A stretch of 64,000 nucleotides of DNA, from the NCBI RefSeq assembly GCF_001468395.1, contig NZ_LNSG01000005.1:310001-374000 (forward strand), written 5' to 3'. Below, piece by piece: positions 1-8,197 of the stretch (position 1 is its first letter; the number at the start of each line of letters is the position of its first letter). The DNA comes from Sphingopyxis sp. H073. GTDB taxonomy: Bacteria; Pseudomonadota; Alphaproteobacteria; Sphingomonadales; Sphingomonadaceae. A program made the translations under genes and the position numbers. The notes below the pieces were generated by a model. That model had not been told where the DNA came from. It worked only from the letters and a program-made list of their open reading frames with translations, and searched no databases.

Positions 1-1
1 C

Positions 2-94
2 GACGCGATCGTCGCGATGAACCGAGTACGCCATCCCGGCTTCGTCCCCGGCGGCGCCGCCCTCGATATCGTTGCGGAGGTGCGCAATGGCTGA
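2..94 (+). CDS. Mu gp43/N-like DNA circularisation protein, C-terminal end (partial)
   Basis: Only the last 30 codons are present: an open frame from the window edge ends at TGA 92-94 and overlaps the start of the next gene by 8 bases. The short tail (ending in VAEVRNG) is not enough to recognise a family. The call rests on position: in Mu-like phages the gene directly before the gp44/P baseplate gene encodes gp43/N, a tail/DNA circularisation protein. Confidence 0.45.
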   Translation, partial: DAIVAMNRVRHPGFVPGGAALDIVAEVRNG

Positions 95-1157
95 CCCCGC
101 CGCCCCGCCGCGCGCCTCGCTGAAGATCAACGGCCAGCGCTATGAAGGCTGGACGTCGATCCGCATCACGCGCTCGATCGAGAGCCTCAGCGGCGAATTC
201 ACGCTGGAGATCGTCGTCCGCGAATATACCGATGCCCCCCGCTGGCCGCTCCGCACCGGCGACGCCTGCATCGTCGAGATCGACGGCGAGACCGTCATCA
301 CCGGCTTCATCGACGACATCGCGCCGCAGATCGACGATCGCGGCTATGGCATCACGGTCAGCGGCCGCGATCGCGCCGGAGACCTGGTCGACTGTTCGGC
401 GATCGCCAAGCCGGGCAGCTGGACGGGCAAGAGCATCGAGGCGATCGCCGCCGAGCTGGCCAAGCCCTTCGGCATCGATGTCGTCGCGCGCACCGACACC
501 GGTGAGAAGGTAAAGCGCTTCGCCCTGCAGCAGGGCGAGACCGTGCACGCCGCAATCGAGCGCCTGGCGCGCTATCGCGGCCTGCTCGCCGTGTCGAATG
601 CCGCGGGCCAGGTCGAGCTGATCCGTCCGGGCGCCGGCGAAATTGTCGCGCAGCTCGTCGAGGGTGAGAATATCCTGCCGAACAGCAGCGCCCAGCACAG
701 TGCGCGGGATCGCTTCAGCGACTATGTCGTCAAGGGGCAGGCATCGGGCGATGACCAGGTCAACGGCAAGACCGCGGCCTCGATCAAGGCCGAGGCCCGC
801 GATCCCGCTATCACCCGCTATCGCCCGATGCTGGTCATTGCGGAGGATCAGTCGACCCCCGCCAACCTGCGCAAGCGCGCCGCCTGGGAAGCGTCGACCC
901 GCGCCGCGAAGGCACAGCGCGGGACGATCCCCGTCGCCGGTTGGCGCGCCCCCAACGGCCAGCTCTGGCGGCCCGACCTTCGCGTCGGGGTCACCGCGCC
1001 CTTCCTGAAGATCGAGGGGACGATGCTGGTGACCGAGGTCGCGCTGGTGATGGACGAGCGCGGCACGGTGACCGAGCTCAGCGTCACGCCGCCCGAGGCG
1101 TGGAGCCTGCTGCCCGTTTCCGAGAGCGCGGACGCATCCGCAGTGGGGGCACCATGA
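87..1157 (+). CDS. Phage baseplate/tail protein, Mu gp44 (gpP) family
   Basis: This 356-residue protein resembles the Mu gp44/P baseplate hub protein, whose relatives form the central ring above the spike of contractile tails. The N-terminus (KINGQRYEGWTSIRITRSIE, then a beta-rich segment with GRDRAGDLVDCS near residue 115) is typical of the gpP/gpD-like hub fold. The start is the ATG at 87, because GGAGG lies 7 bases upstream; an earlier in-frame TTG at 72 is less likely. It overlaps the preceding gene by 8 bases, and its stop overlaps the start of the spike gene (ATGA), which suggests translational coupling within the late tail operon. Confidence 0.85.
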   Translation: MADPAAPPRASLKINGQRYEGWTSIRITRSIESLSGEFTLEIVVREYTDAPRWPLRTGDACIVEIDGETVITGFIDDIAPQIDDRGYGITVSGRDRAGDLVDCSAIAKPGSWTGKSIEAIAAELAKPFGIDVVARTDTGEKVKRFALQQGETVHAAIERLARYRGLLAVSNAAGQVELIRPGAGEIVAQLVEGENILPNSSAQHSARDRFSDYVVKGQASGDDQVNGKTAASIKAEARDPAITRYRPMLVIAEDQSTPANLRKRAAWEASTRAAKAQRGTIPVAGWRAPNGQLWRPDLRVGVTAPFLKIEGTMLVTEVALVMDERGTVTELSVTPPEAWSLLPVSESADASAVGAP

Positions 1158-1696
1158 TGGAGGCCGTTCGCCGTGCGATGGCGCCGCTCGCCGGGCGCAT
1201 CGAGCTGATGATCGGGCGCGCCGTCATCGCGGCCGTGAACGACGGTGCGCAGGCGCAGGCGCTCCAGCTCGAGCTCCTCGCCGACGAGGTGCAGGATGGC
1301 GTCGAGCGCTTTCAGGGCTACGGTTTCACCAGTCATCCGCACCCCGGCGCCGAAGCGCTGGTCGCCTTCGTCGGCGGCACGCGCAGCCACGGCGTCGTCG
1401 TCCAGGTCGAGGATCGCCGCTACCGCGTGAAGGGGCTTGCCGAGGGCGAGGTCGCGATCTTCGACGATCTGGACCAGATCGTCGTGCTGAAACGCGACGG
1501 CATCCGCATCGAAAGCCCGAACAAGGTCACCGTCGAGGCGCCCGAGGTCGAGGTCATCGCCGAAACCGTGACCGTCGAGAGCGACGATATCCGGCTCGGC
1601 GGCGCCGGCGGCGCCAAGGTCGCGCGGATCGGCGACGACGTCGACCTGGGAACCGGCAAGATCATCAGCGGCAGCGACAAGGTGACGGCGGAATGA
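1154..1696 (+). CDS. Phage baseplate assembly protein V, Mu gp45 family (tail spike)
   Basis: This 180-residue protein is the probable membrane-piercing spike at the tip of the contractile tail. Residues 50-120 carry the OB-fold-like part (FTSHPHPGAEALVAFVGG, then VVVQVEDRRYRVKGLAEGE). The C-terminal half is a run of short beta repeats (VTVEAPEVEVIAETVTVES) expected of the trimeric beta-helical needle. The start overlaps the gp44 stop; a second ATG follows directly at 1157 and either could be used. The stop overlaps the next start by ATGA. This is the standard Mu position between gp44 and gp46. Confidence 0.85.
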   Translation: MMEAVRRAMAPLAGRIELMIGRAVIAAVNDGAQAQALQLELLADEVQDGVERFQGYGFTSHPHPGAEALVAFVGGTRSHGVVVQVEDRRYRVKGLAEGEVAIFDDLDQIVVLKRDGIRIESPNKVTVEAPEVEVIAETVTVESDDIRLGGAGGAKVARIGDDVDLGTGKIISGSDKVTAE

Positions 1697-2007
1697 GCGG
1701 GAAGACGCCAAACAGGGCGAGCCGCAGGGCAAACCGATCTCGCCAGCCGTGCCGTTCTTCCTACCGATGGGAAGTCGAGAAAGGCGACGCATTCGACGAT
1801 GCCGCCGCCCTGATTAGCAAAATGACGTGTCACGTGTTCAAGGGAAAGCCGTCCCAGATTATTGGAACGCGCGAACGTGCCGGTGGCCGAGTTCTCGGAC
1901 TGAAGGCGACCTATGGTCGCGGCGAGACGGTCAGAATCCGCTTTCGCAAGGATGGCAGCTACAGCGTCGAATTCGGTCTCTCAATCGCCACGAAGGTGGC
2001 GAAATGA
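1693..2007 (+). CDS. Small basic protein inserted between gp45 and gp46
   Basis: This 104-residue protein is not recognised. The N-terminus is very basic and Arg/Ser rich, followed by a mixed segment with GDAFDDAAALISKM and a basic C-terminal beta-like part. It overlaps both neighbours by ATGA, so it is clearly part of the tail operon, but Mu has no gene at this place. Its sequence is richer in A and T than its neighbours, which could mean it is a later addition (a moron-like gene). A role in baseplate assembly or an unrelated cargo function are both possible. Confidence 0.6.
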   Translation: MSGKTPNRASRRANRSRQPCRSSYRWEVEKGDAFDDAAALISKMTCHVFKGKPSQIIGTRERAGGRVLGLKATYGRGETVRIRFRKDGSYSVEFGLSIATKVAK

Positions 2008-2456
2008 CCGACATCGCGCTCCTCTGGTCGAACGAGAGCTTCGGCGGCGATATCGCGGTCGACGGCGGCCGCCTGGTCACCGACGACGGCCTGCGCACCG
2101 CGATCATTGCCTCGCTGTTCACCGACGCCCGCGCCCGCGCCGACGATCCGCTGCCCGACGAGGGCGCAGATCGCAGAGGATGGTGGGGCAATGCCCATTC
2201 GCCTGTCGCGGGGCGGGAGCTCGGTTCGCGCCTGTGGCTGCTCGGCCGCGAAAAGCTGACCCCGCCCGTCGTCGAGCGTGCCCGCGGCTACGCGGCCGAG
2301 GCGCTCGCCTGGCTGAAGGACGACGGCATCGTGTCGGCGCTCACCGTCGAGGCAGCGCGCATCGGCAACCAGCTGCTGGCGCTGAAAATCGTCGTCGACC
2401 GCCCCAGCGGCCCCGCGCGGCAGGTTTATGATTTCGTGTGGGAGGCCAGCCTGTGA
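2004..2456 (+). CDS. Phage baseplate protein, Mu gp46 family
   Basis: This 150-residue protein matches the gp46/gpW-type baseplate wedge family: an N-terminal segment on the pattern DIALLWSNESFGGDIAVDGG, then LVTDDGLRTAIIASLFTDARA, a WWGN motif near residue 60, and GSRLWLLGREK. These features recur in Mu gp46 proteins. It is expected to sit in the wedge linking hub and periphery of the baseplate. The ATG at 2004 overlaps the stop of the small gene upstream; a longer in-frame opening upstream is ignored because it would overlap that gene entirely. Confidence 0.85.
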   Translation: MTDIALLWSNESFGGDIAVDGGRLVTDDGLRTAIIASLFTDARARADDPLPDEGADRRGWWGNAHSPVAGRELGSRLWLLGREKLTPPVVERARGYAAEALAWLKDDGIVSALTVEAARIGNQLLALKIVVDRPSGPARQVYDFVWEASL

Positions 2457-3505
2457 GTTTCATTCGTCCGACGCTGACCGCGCTGATCGAGCGCATCCGC
2501 GCCGATCTCGACAGCCGCCTGCCAGGCGCCGACAGCCGCTTGCCGGCCAGCGTCCTCGACGTGCTCGCGCGGTCCTACGCCGGCGCCGCAAGCGGCCTCT
2601 ATGGCTATGTCGACTGGCTCTCGCGCCAGATCCTGCCCGACACCGCCGACGAAGAGCTTCTCGGCCGCCATGCCGCGATCTGGGGCTTGACGCGCAAGGG
2701 CGCGGTTGGCGCCGCGGGCAATGTCGGCCTGACCGGCGTGCAGGGCACAGCGGTGCCGATCGGCACCTCGCTGCTCCGCGAAGACGATGTCGAGTTCGTC
2801 ACCACCGCCGCGGTCAACCTTGGCCTGGGCACGACGATCGTCCCGGTCGAGGAGGTTGCGGGCGGACCTGCCGGTAACACCGCGTCGGGCACCGTGCTGC
2901 GCTTCACCGCGCCGATCGCGGGCGTCAACGCCGGGGCGGCGGTGCAGGCGCCGGGGCTGACCGGCGGCGCGGCCGAGGAGGATGACGAGGCGCTGCGCAC
3001 CCGTCTTCTCGCGCGCATCCGCACCCCGCCGACAGGCGGATCGGCGGGCGATTATGAACGCTGGGCGCTGGAGGTGCCCGAGGTGACGCGCGCATGGGTG
3101 TTCCCGCAGTGGATGGGCGTCGGCACGGTCGGAGTGACCTTCGTTCTCGACGGCCGCGAGGATATCCTGCCCCAGCCCGCGGACCTTGACGCGGTAGAGG
3201 CGTGGATCGAGCCGCGCCGCCCGGTCACGGCCGACCTTGTCGTCTTTGCGCCCGACCCTTTCCCGATCGACCTTCGCATCCGGCTGATCCCCGACAGCGC
3301 CGAAACGCGCGCCGCCGTCGAGGCCGAGCTGCTCGACTTCTTCGCCCGCGACGCAGAGCCCGGCGGCACGATCTTCATTTCGCGGCTGCGCGAGGCGGTG
3401 TCGATCGCCGCGGGCGAGGTCGCGCATGATCTGGAGCTGCCCGAGCTCAACACCACGGCGCCGGCGGGCTCGCTGCCCGTGCTGGGCGATATCGAGTTCC
3501 TATGA
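2453..3505 (+). CDS. Phage baseplate protein J, Mu gp47 family
   Basis: This 350-residue protein is a baseplate J-like wedge component (P2 gpJ/Mu gp47/T4 gp6 group). Recognisable parts are the N-terminal segment ADLDSRLPGADSRLP, a middle GTAVPIGTSLLREDDVEFVT and VEEVAGGPAGNTASGT around residues 100-150, and the RTRLLARIRTPPTGGSAGDY stretch near residue 190. The start is GTG 2453 (GTGA overlap with the gp46 stop), with GGAGG 8 bases upstream. The stop overlaps the next start by ATGA. Length is normal for the family. Confidence 0.9.
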   Translation: MSFIRPTLTALIERIRADLDSRLPGADSRLPASVLDVLARSYAGAASGLYGYVDWLSRQILPDTADEELLGRHAAIWGLTRKGAVGAAGNVGLTGVQGTAVPIGTSLLREDDVEFVTTAAVNLGLGTTIVPVEEVAGGPAGNTASGTVLRFTAPIAGVNAGAAVQAPGLTGGAAEEDDEALRTRLLARIRTPPTGGSAGDYERWALEVPEVTRAWVFPQWMGVGTVGVTFVLDGREDILPQPADLDAVEAWIEPRRPVTADLVVFAPDPFPIDLRIRLIPDSAETRAAVEAELLDFFARDAEPGGTIFISRLREAVSIAAGEVAHDLELPELNTTAPAGSLPVLGDIEFL

Positions 3506-4182
3506 GCACGGCCCCGTCGACCAGCCAGATCGCGCCGCACAGCGCGCATGCCTATCAGGCGCAGCTCGCCGCGCTGCTGCCCCACGGCCGCGCCTGGCCG
3601 CGCGAGGATGGCAGCACGCTGATGCAGCTTGCCCACGCGAAGGCGGAGGAGCTGGCGCGCATCGACGGCCGCGTCTCCGATCTCCTCGAGGAGGTCGACC
3701 CCCGCACCACGCTCGAGCTGCTCGACGACTGGGAACGCGTCGCCGGCCTGCCCGACAGCTGTATCGCCGCGCCCGATTCCATCGCCGAAAGGCGCGCCGC
3801 CATCCAGTCGCGGATCACGGCGATCGGCGGCCAGACGGTCGGCTATTTCGTCGACCTGGCCGCGACGATCGGCTTCGCGATCACGGTCGACGAATTCCGG
3901 CCCTTCCGCGTCGGAAGCGGCGTCGGCGACCGGCTTTGCGGTGAAGGCTGGGCGCATGTGTGGCGGGTCAACGTCCAGCCGCCCGCCGCCGACGCCGGCT
4001 TCGGGCTTACCATCCGCTATTTCCGTGTCGGGCAGAGCGCGGTCGGCGAACGCCTCGTCGGCTTTGGCTCGCTCGACCTCGAATGCATCATCCGCCGCGC
4101 GGCGCCGGCGCATTCCACCGTCATCTTTGCTTACGACATCGATCCCGACCCCATCGTCTGGTTCGATTTCACCCTGCCTTAA
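3502..4182 (+). CDS. Phage tail protein, Mu gp48 / YmfQ (DUF2313) family
   Basis: This 226-residue protein is a gp48/YmfQ-type tail protein. The N-terminal pattern YQAQLAALLPHGRAWPRE followed by AKAEELARIDGRVSDLLEE and DPRTTLELLDDWERVAGLP is typical of the family, which lies directly after the J-like gene in Mu-like phages and probably belongs to the baseplate periphery where fibres attach. It starts by ATGA overlap with gp47 and is followed by a strong ribosome binding site (AAGGAGG at 4181-4187) for the fibre gene. Confidence 0.85.
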   Translation: MSTAPSTSQIAPHSAHAYQAQLAALLPHGRAWPREDGSTLMQLAHAKAEELARIDGRVSDLLEEVDPRTTLELLDDWERVAGLPDSCIAAPDSIAERRAAIQSRITAIGGQTVGYFVDLAATIGFAITVDEFRPFRVGSGVGDRLCGEGWAHVWRVNVQPPAADAGFGLTIRYFRVGQSAVGERLVGFGSLDLECIIRRAAPAHSTVIFAYDIDPDPIVWFDFTLP

Positions 4183-4192
4183 GGAGGCCAAA

Positions 4193-4864
4193 ATGCAGCG
4201 TATCGCCGGACCCGGCCATGTCGACAACCGCTTCAGCGAAGGCAATCCGAACATCGGGCAGCAAGCCACGATGGTCACCGCCGCCTTCATGAATTCGGTG
4301 CAGGAGGAGATTGCCCGAGCGTGTGAGCTCGCCGGTATCGCGCTCGACCCTGACAACAACGAACAGCTCTATGCCGCCATTCTCGCGATCGCGGTCGGCG
4401 CTGCGGGCGCCGGCGGCGGCGCGGTACCGACGACGCGCACCGTCACCGGCGCCGGGCTGGCGACGGGCGGCGGCGATCTTGCCGCCGATCGCGTCATCAC
4501 CGTGGCCAAGGCGAGCGCGGCCGAAGTGCTGGCGGGGGTCAACGATACCAAGGCGGTGACGCCGCTGGCGCTTCAGGGCGGCGCGGGCGGCCGCCTGCTC
4601 GCCGGCATCGGCTATGTCACCATCTTCGGCTTCATCATCCAGTGGGGTACCTACAGCGTCGGCGCGAACAGCTCGGTCAGCGTCACCTTCCCGACGACTT
4701 TCCCCACGATGTGCGTCCACGCCGACGTCGCCGGCGGCCGCCTCGACTATGGCGCCCAGGACAACAATCCCGTCGTCAGCGGCAAATCGGCCAGCGGCAT
4801 GACCGTTTTCAACGCGACCGACGGGGTTGGCGTAACCGGCACCTATCTGGCCATCGGCTACTGA
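4193..4864 (+). CDS. Phage tail fibre protein with gp53-like C-terminal domain
   Basis: This 223-residue protein is a short tail fibre, the likely receptor-binding element. The N-terminus (HVDNRFSEGNPNIGQQATMV) resembles baseplate-attachment regions of phage fibres. The middle is Gly/Ala/Thr rich. The C-terminal third, with GFIIQWGTYS followed by SVSVTFPTTFPT, matches the fold found at the tip of many short fibres (gp53-like C-terminal domain). The start follows AAGGAGG at 4181-4187 with 5 bases spacing. It is shorter than typical Mu fibres, so much of the distal fibre may be built by the later genes at 7309 and 8645. Confidence 0.8.
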   Translation: MQRIAGPGHVDNRFSEGNPNIGQQATMVTAAFMNSVQEEIARACELAGIALDPDNNEQLYAAILAIAVGAAGAGGGAVPTTRTVTGAGLATGGGDLAADRVITVAKASAAEVLAGVNDTKAVTPLALQGGAGGRLLAGIGYVTIFGFIIQWGTYSVGANSSVSVTFPTTFPTMCVHADVAGGRLDYGAQDNNPVVSGKSASGMTVFNATDGVGVTGTYLAIGY

Positions 4865-4874
4865 GGAGATCGAC

Positions 4875-5378
4875 ATGGACCATTATTTCAGCCCCTCGAC
4901 CGGCGGTTTCTATAACGAGGCGATCCACGGCGCGCGCATGATCGCCGAGACGCTGACCGAGCGGCAGATCAAGGCCGGCCGCCAGCCGAAGTTCCTGCCC
5001 AACCCGCTGTGCCGGATTCCGCCCGATGCAAAGCTGATCAGCAAGGCCGAATGGGAACGGCTGATGGCCGCGCAGGGCGAGGGCAAGGTTATTGCCGTGC
5101 AGGTCGATCGCGTCGTCGCCATCGATCCCGCGCCGTCGACCGCCCAGGAACAGATCGCCGCGATCCGCGCCCGCCGCGATCGCCTGCTCGCCGCGACCGA
5201 CCCGATGGTCACCGTGCCCGACTATCCGATCGCCGACGATCGCCGCGCGGAACTGCTCGCCTGGCGCGCCGCGCTGCGAGACTTTCCCGCCGAGGTCGAG
5301 CCGTTGCTCCCGGCCGACACGACGAACCTGTGGCCGCCGCGTCCGCTGTGGCTGGGCGAGAATGGAGAACTGCTATGA
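4875..5378 (+). CDS. Tail fibre assembly / tail assembly chaperone-like protein
   Basis: This 167-residue protein lies in the usual place of a fibre assembly chaperone (Mu gp50-type). The C-terminal part (QIAAIRARRDRLLAATDPMV followed by a PDYPI...LLAWRAALRDFP pattern) is the hallmark of the phage tail assembly chaperone domain (Phage_tail_APC family). It probably helps fold or attach the fibre encoded just upstream. GGAG precedes the ATG at a suitable distance, and the stop overlaps the Gam start (ATGA). Confidence 0.75.
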   Translation: MDHYFSPSTGGFYNEAIHGARMIAETLTERQIKAGRQPKFLPNPLCRIPPDAKLISKAEWERLMAAQGEGKVIAVQVDRVVAIDPAPSTAQEQIAAIRARRDRLLAATDPMVTVPDYPIADDRRAELLAWRAALRDFPAEVEPLLPADTTNLWPPRPLWLGENGELL

Positions 5379-5932
5379 GCCGCCGCAAGCAGGCCGCCTT
5401 GGCGGTACCCGCGACCGACGAGGGCGCGATCGCGCTGATCGCCACCTATGGCGAGGTCGAGCGGACGATCCGCATATCAGCCGAGGAAGCCGACAGGATC
5501 GCCGCGGAAGCGAAGGCTGTTCACGACGCGCTCGTTGCCGAATGTGCCCCGCTTCAGCGTGAGCGGTTCGCCGCGTTGAAATCATGGTGGGAAGCCGGGG
5601 GCGCCGCGCGCATGGCCGGCAAGAAGCGGTCGGCCGAGCTCGCCGGCGCGAAGATCGGCACCCGCCTCGGCAACAAGTCGGTGCGCCTGCCGCGCGGCAC
5701 GAAGGTCGAAGCGATCGTCGAATATCTCCGCAGCCTGCGCTGGATTGGCTCATCGCGCTTCGTCCGGACGAAATATACGCTCGACAAGGACGCGATCATC
5801 GCTGCCTGGCCCGACGAAGCCGACACCCGCAAGGTTTTTGAAGACCAGGGTGTCACCGTCGCCCAGGACGACGAATTCTTCATCGACGTCGGCCCGGCCG
5901 AGGCGGCGATCGCCGCGAACAAAGCCGACTGA
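5375..5932 (+). CDS. Gam-like host-nuclease inhibitor
   Basis: This 185-residue protein is similar to the Mu Gam family, which binds ends of double-stranded DNA as a dimer and shields them from RecBCD-type exonucleases. Visible support is the long helical N-terminal half (EEADRIAAEAKAVHDALVAE), the region KSWWEAGG, and the core RLGNKSVRLPRGTKVEAIVE followed by an acidic C-terminus. In Mu, gam is an early gene near the left end. Here it is embedded in the late tail operon, ATGA-coupled to the chaperone gene, which is unusual. Confidence 0.75.
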   Translation: MSRRKQAALAVPATDEGAIALIATYGEVERTIRISAEEADRIAAEAKAVHDALVAECAPLQRERFAALKSWWEAGGAARMAGKKRSAELAGAKIGTRLGNKSVRLPRGTKVEAIVEYLRSLRWIGSSRFVRTKYTLDKDAIIAAWPDEADTRKVFEDQGVTVAQDDEFFIDVGPAEAAIAANKAD

Positions 5933-5937
5933 TCGAG

Positions 5938-6300
5938 ATGTCGACGATCCCTTCATTGAGGCGCGGCGAGACCTGGACGATCCTGCTCGACGACGTTGAT
6001 GGCACAATCGCTGCCGACGTCGTGGCGATTACAGCCGATCTGCGCCGGGGAATTCTCACGCCACCGAAGGTTCATCCGGTCGGCAAGCCGAAGGTCGCTT
6101 CCTTCGAAATAGCTGCGCGCGCTTCGGAGGGGCAAGGCGATCCGGCTGGGTGGACGCTGACCCTGTCGGACGAGGCGAGCGCCCTCGTTCCGGCGGGCGG
6201 TTATGTCGTCGACGCGCGCCTGACCTTCGCGGGCGGGACGGTGCTGGTCACCGACCCGCTGCCGATCCGTTGCGTCGAGCCCGCGACGGTGCCGGCATGA
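5938..6300 (+). CDS. Prophage protein of unknown function
   Basis: This 120-residue protein is not recognised. It looks beta-rich, with short alternating strands (GETWTILLDDVDG near the start, FEIAARASEG in the middle, and YVVDARLTFAGGTVLVTDPL near the end) and no Cys cluster or membrane segment. That pattern is compatible with an immunoglobulin-like or fibre accessory domain. The gene starts 5 bases after the Gam stop and overlaps the next start by ATGA, so it belongs to the same transcript. Confidence 0.6.
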   Translation: MSTIPSLRRGETWTILLDDVDGTIAADVVAITADLRRGILTPPKVHPVGKPKVASFEIAARASEGQGDPAGWTLTLSDEASALVPAGGYVVDARLTFAGGTVLVTDPLPIRCVEPATVPA

Positions 6301-6623
6301 CGTGCGCCGCGAACCTTCGCTGGCGCGTTCCCGCGACCTGCACGACGGCGGCGGCCGCCGCGATCGGCCCAGCTGGCCGATCGGCAACATGGATCGAGGG
6401 GACGCTGGGCGACGGCGTCGCCGCCGAATTCACGATCACCCACGACCTGGGGACGCGCAACGTCGGGGTCGAGGTCATCGAGAATGCCCCGCCTTATCGG
6501 ACGCGCATCGCCAACGTCGAGCGGCCGACCGACGACACGGTCAGGATCGTCTTCGGCACCCCGCCGACCGTCAACCAGTATCGCTACATCCTGCACGGCC
6601 CGCCGGGCCCGGCAGGGCAATAA
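6297..6623 (+). CDS. Small fibre-associated prophage protein
   Basis: This 108-residue protein has a core with the pattern GVAAEFTITHDLGTRNVGVE, RTRIANVERPTDDTVRIVF and NQYRYILHG. It is a beta-sandwich-like module also seen at the ends of some phage fibre or receptor-binding proteins. The last residues (GPPGPAGQ) are collagen-like, a motif often found in trimeric fibre shafts, but here cut short. The start overlaps the previous stop (ATGA). The exact role is unknown. Confidence 0.6.
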   Translation: MTCAANLRWRVPATCTTAAAAAIGPAGRSATWIEGTLGDGVAAEFTITHDLGTRNVGVEVIENAPPYRTRIANVERPTDDTVRIVFGTPPTVNQYRYILHGPPGPAGQ

Positions 6624-6634
6624 GGAGACTTAGA

Positions 6635-6946
6635 GTGCACAAGATTGTTTTCGATCGCCGGTACAAGCATGGCCGGATCGACTATCAACCAGGCCCGACC
6701 TACGGGTTCGAAGACCCTGACGCCGCGCCCTTTTTCAAGGCGCTGGGCATCGCGGCCGACAGCGACGGCGAGGCCGACGTCATCATCACGATCGGCGAAT
6801 GCGACGTCCATCCCTGCACCGTCTGGGGCACCGGCCCCGACAAAGGGCGTTTCGTGATGCCCGAGCGGGCCGCCGCGGCGCGTGGCCTGACGATCGAAGA
6901 GGCCCAGGCTTTCGTCTGGGACGGAGTGGAGAACCTCGATGCCTAA
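6635..6946 (+). CDS. Prophage protein of unknown function
   Basis: This 103-residue protein starts with GTG at 6635, preceded by AAGGAGA at 6622-6628. It is acidic, with GEADVIITIGECDVHPCTVW near the middle and a helical C-terminus (RAAAARGLTIEEAQAFVWDG). No family is recognised. Its last 8 bases overlap the next gene. The position among fibre accessory genes suggests a virion or fibre-related role, but nothing in the sequence proves it. Confidence 0.55.
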   Translation: MHKIVFDRRYKHGRIDYQPGPTYGFEDPDAAPFFKALGIAADSDGEADVIITIGECDVHPCTVWGTGPDKGRFVMPERAAAARGLTIEEAQAFVWDGVENLDA

Positions 6947-7304
6947 ATGGATGAACGACAGCGGCGCCGACGCGGCGCTCAACTGGTGGACCGACGCCGA
7001 TCGCATGACGGCCTGCTCGGCGCAGCCGGCGACCTATGCCGAAGGCAATGCGACCTATGCGCTTGCCGATGTGGTTCCGACCTTCGACGCGCTTGCGAAC
7101 GGCGATACGAGCGGGCGAAAGCGCGGCATTCAGGCAAAGTCGGCTGTCGTCGTCGACGTGTCGGGTACGGTGAACGGCATCGCGCTGTTGAAGACCGGGG
7201 ACACGACGCTGCGATATTTCACGACGACGACCCCGCAGGCCGTCGTCAATCCGGGCACCGTCGACATCGGCGCCTGGAAAATCGAAATCGCAGATCCGGC
7301 GTAG
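6939..7304 (+). CDS. Prophage protein of unknown function, fibre region
   Basis: This 121-residue protein overlaps the previous gene by 8 bases. The N-terminus (MPKWMNDSGADAALNWWTDA) is Trp-rich. The rest is Ala/Thr rich, with AEGNATYALADVV and a beta-like C-terminus (TVDIGAWKIEIADPA). Similar short Thr/Val-rich proteins occur near fibre genes in phages of related bacteria. No catalytic motif is visible. Confidence 0.6.
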   Translation: MPKWMNDSGADAALNWWTDADRMTACSAQPATYAEGNATYALADVVPTFDALANGDTSGRKRGIQAKSAVVVDVSGTVNGIALLKTGDTTLRYFTTTTPQAVVNPGTVDIGAWKIEIADPA

Positions 7305-7308
7305 TTCG

Positions 7309-8196
7309 ATGTCCTTCCTCCTCGACATGGTGAAGGTCAACGTGACGTCGACCGGCACCGGCACCCTGACGCTCGGAACGGCGATCGCCAGCTTTCTGAC
7401 TATTGCGGGCAGCGGAGGAGTTGACGGGCGAGAATATTCTTATGTGATCGAAGAGGGTTCGGCGCGCGAGGTTGGCTGGGGGGTGGCCGGATCGAGCGGC
7501 ACGACGCTGACCCGTAATTGCCTGCGCTCGACAAACTCGAATTCGCCGATCAGCCTGTCGGGCTCGGCGATCATGTATATCTCGCCCAACACCCGTGATT
7601 TCGATCAGTTGCCGGGATTGAAGACCGCCTATCGGTCGGGGATGATGTACGGCCCGTCTGGCTGGGTCCAGACGAACGATGCCGACGCTCCCGTCGCTGA
7701 CCGGATGCAGCTTGTTCCGTGGCCGATCCTGCGCCGGGTTTCGATCAAGAGCCTGCATTTCTACATGGCGACGGGCGCGACCACTGGTCACAAGACGCGC
7801 ATCCTCATTTATCGCATGGGGCCAAATGGCCACCCGCTCGGCGCACCGGTTTACGACAGCGGTGCCCTGACCACGGAAACCGCAAGCACCGACATCGATA
7901 TTACCGGCCTTAGCCTCATTCTGGAGGCTGGCATGTATCTGGCGTGTTTCTGGGCCAACAACGGCACCTACCGCTTCGGACGGTGCAATGGGACTACAAA
8001 CGCCGTGATGATGGCCATAGCAGCCGGCGCCTTGCTCCGGGGCGGTGGTTTCGGAGCGGGGATGGTGGCCAATGCAACGTTCACCGGGTCCGCTCCGACG
8101 TTCACCGACACCGCGAGCGAGATGTATTCACCGATTGGCGGGGAGCCGTCCTATTTGGGCGCGGACGCGCCTTGCCTGACGTTCAAGGTGACCTGA
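7309..8196 (+). CDS. Putative tail fibre / receptor-binding protein
   Basis: This 295-residue protein has an N-terminal part (LLDMVKVNVTSTGTGTLTLG, then EYSYVIEEGSAREVGWGV and TLTRNCLRSTNSN) that resembles a module common in phage fibre proteins, used to build short beta-rich attachment domains. The second half (FYMATGATTGHKTRILIYRM, then STDIDITGLSLILEAGMYLA and FWANNGTYRFG) looks like a jelly-roll binding domain. Together with the neighbouring fibre-like genes it may form the distal, host-recognising part of the virion. It starts 4 bases after the previous stop. Confidence 0.6.
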   Translation: MSFLLDMVKVNVTSTGTGTLTLGTAIASFLTIAGSGGVDGREYSYVIEEGSAREVGWGVAGSSGTTLTRNCLRSTNSNSPISLSGSAIMYISPNTRDFDQLPGLKTAYRSGMMYGPSGWVQTNDADAPVADRMQLVPWPILRRVSIKSLHFYMATGATTGHKTRILIYRMGPNGHPLGAPVYDSGALTTETASTDIDITGLSLILEAGMYLACFWANNGTYRFGRCNGTTNAVMMAIAAGALLRGGGFGAGMVANATFTGSAPTFTDTASEMYSPIGGEPSYLGADAPCLTFKVT

Positions 8197-8197
8197 C

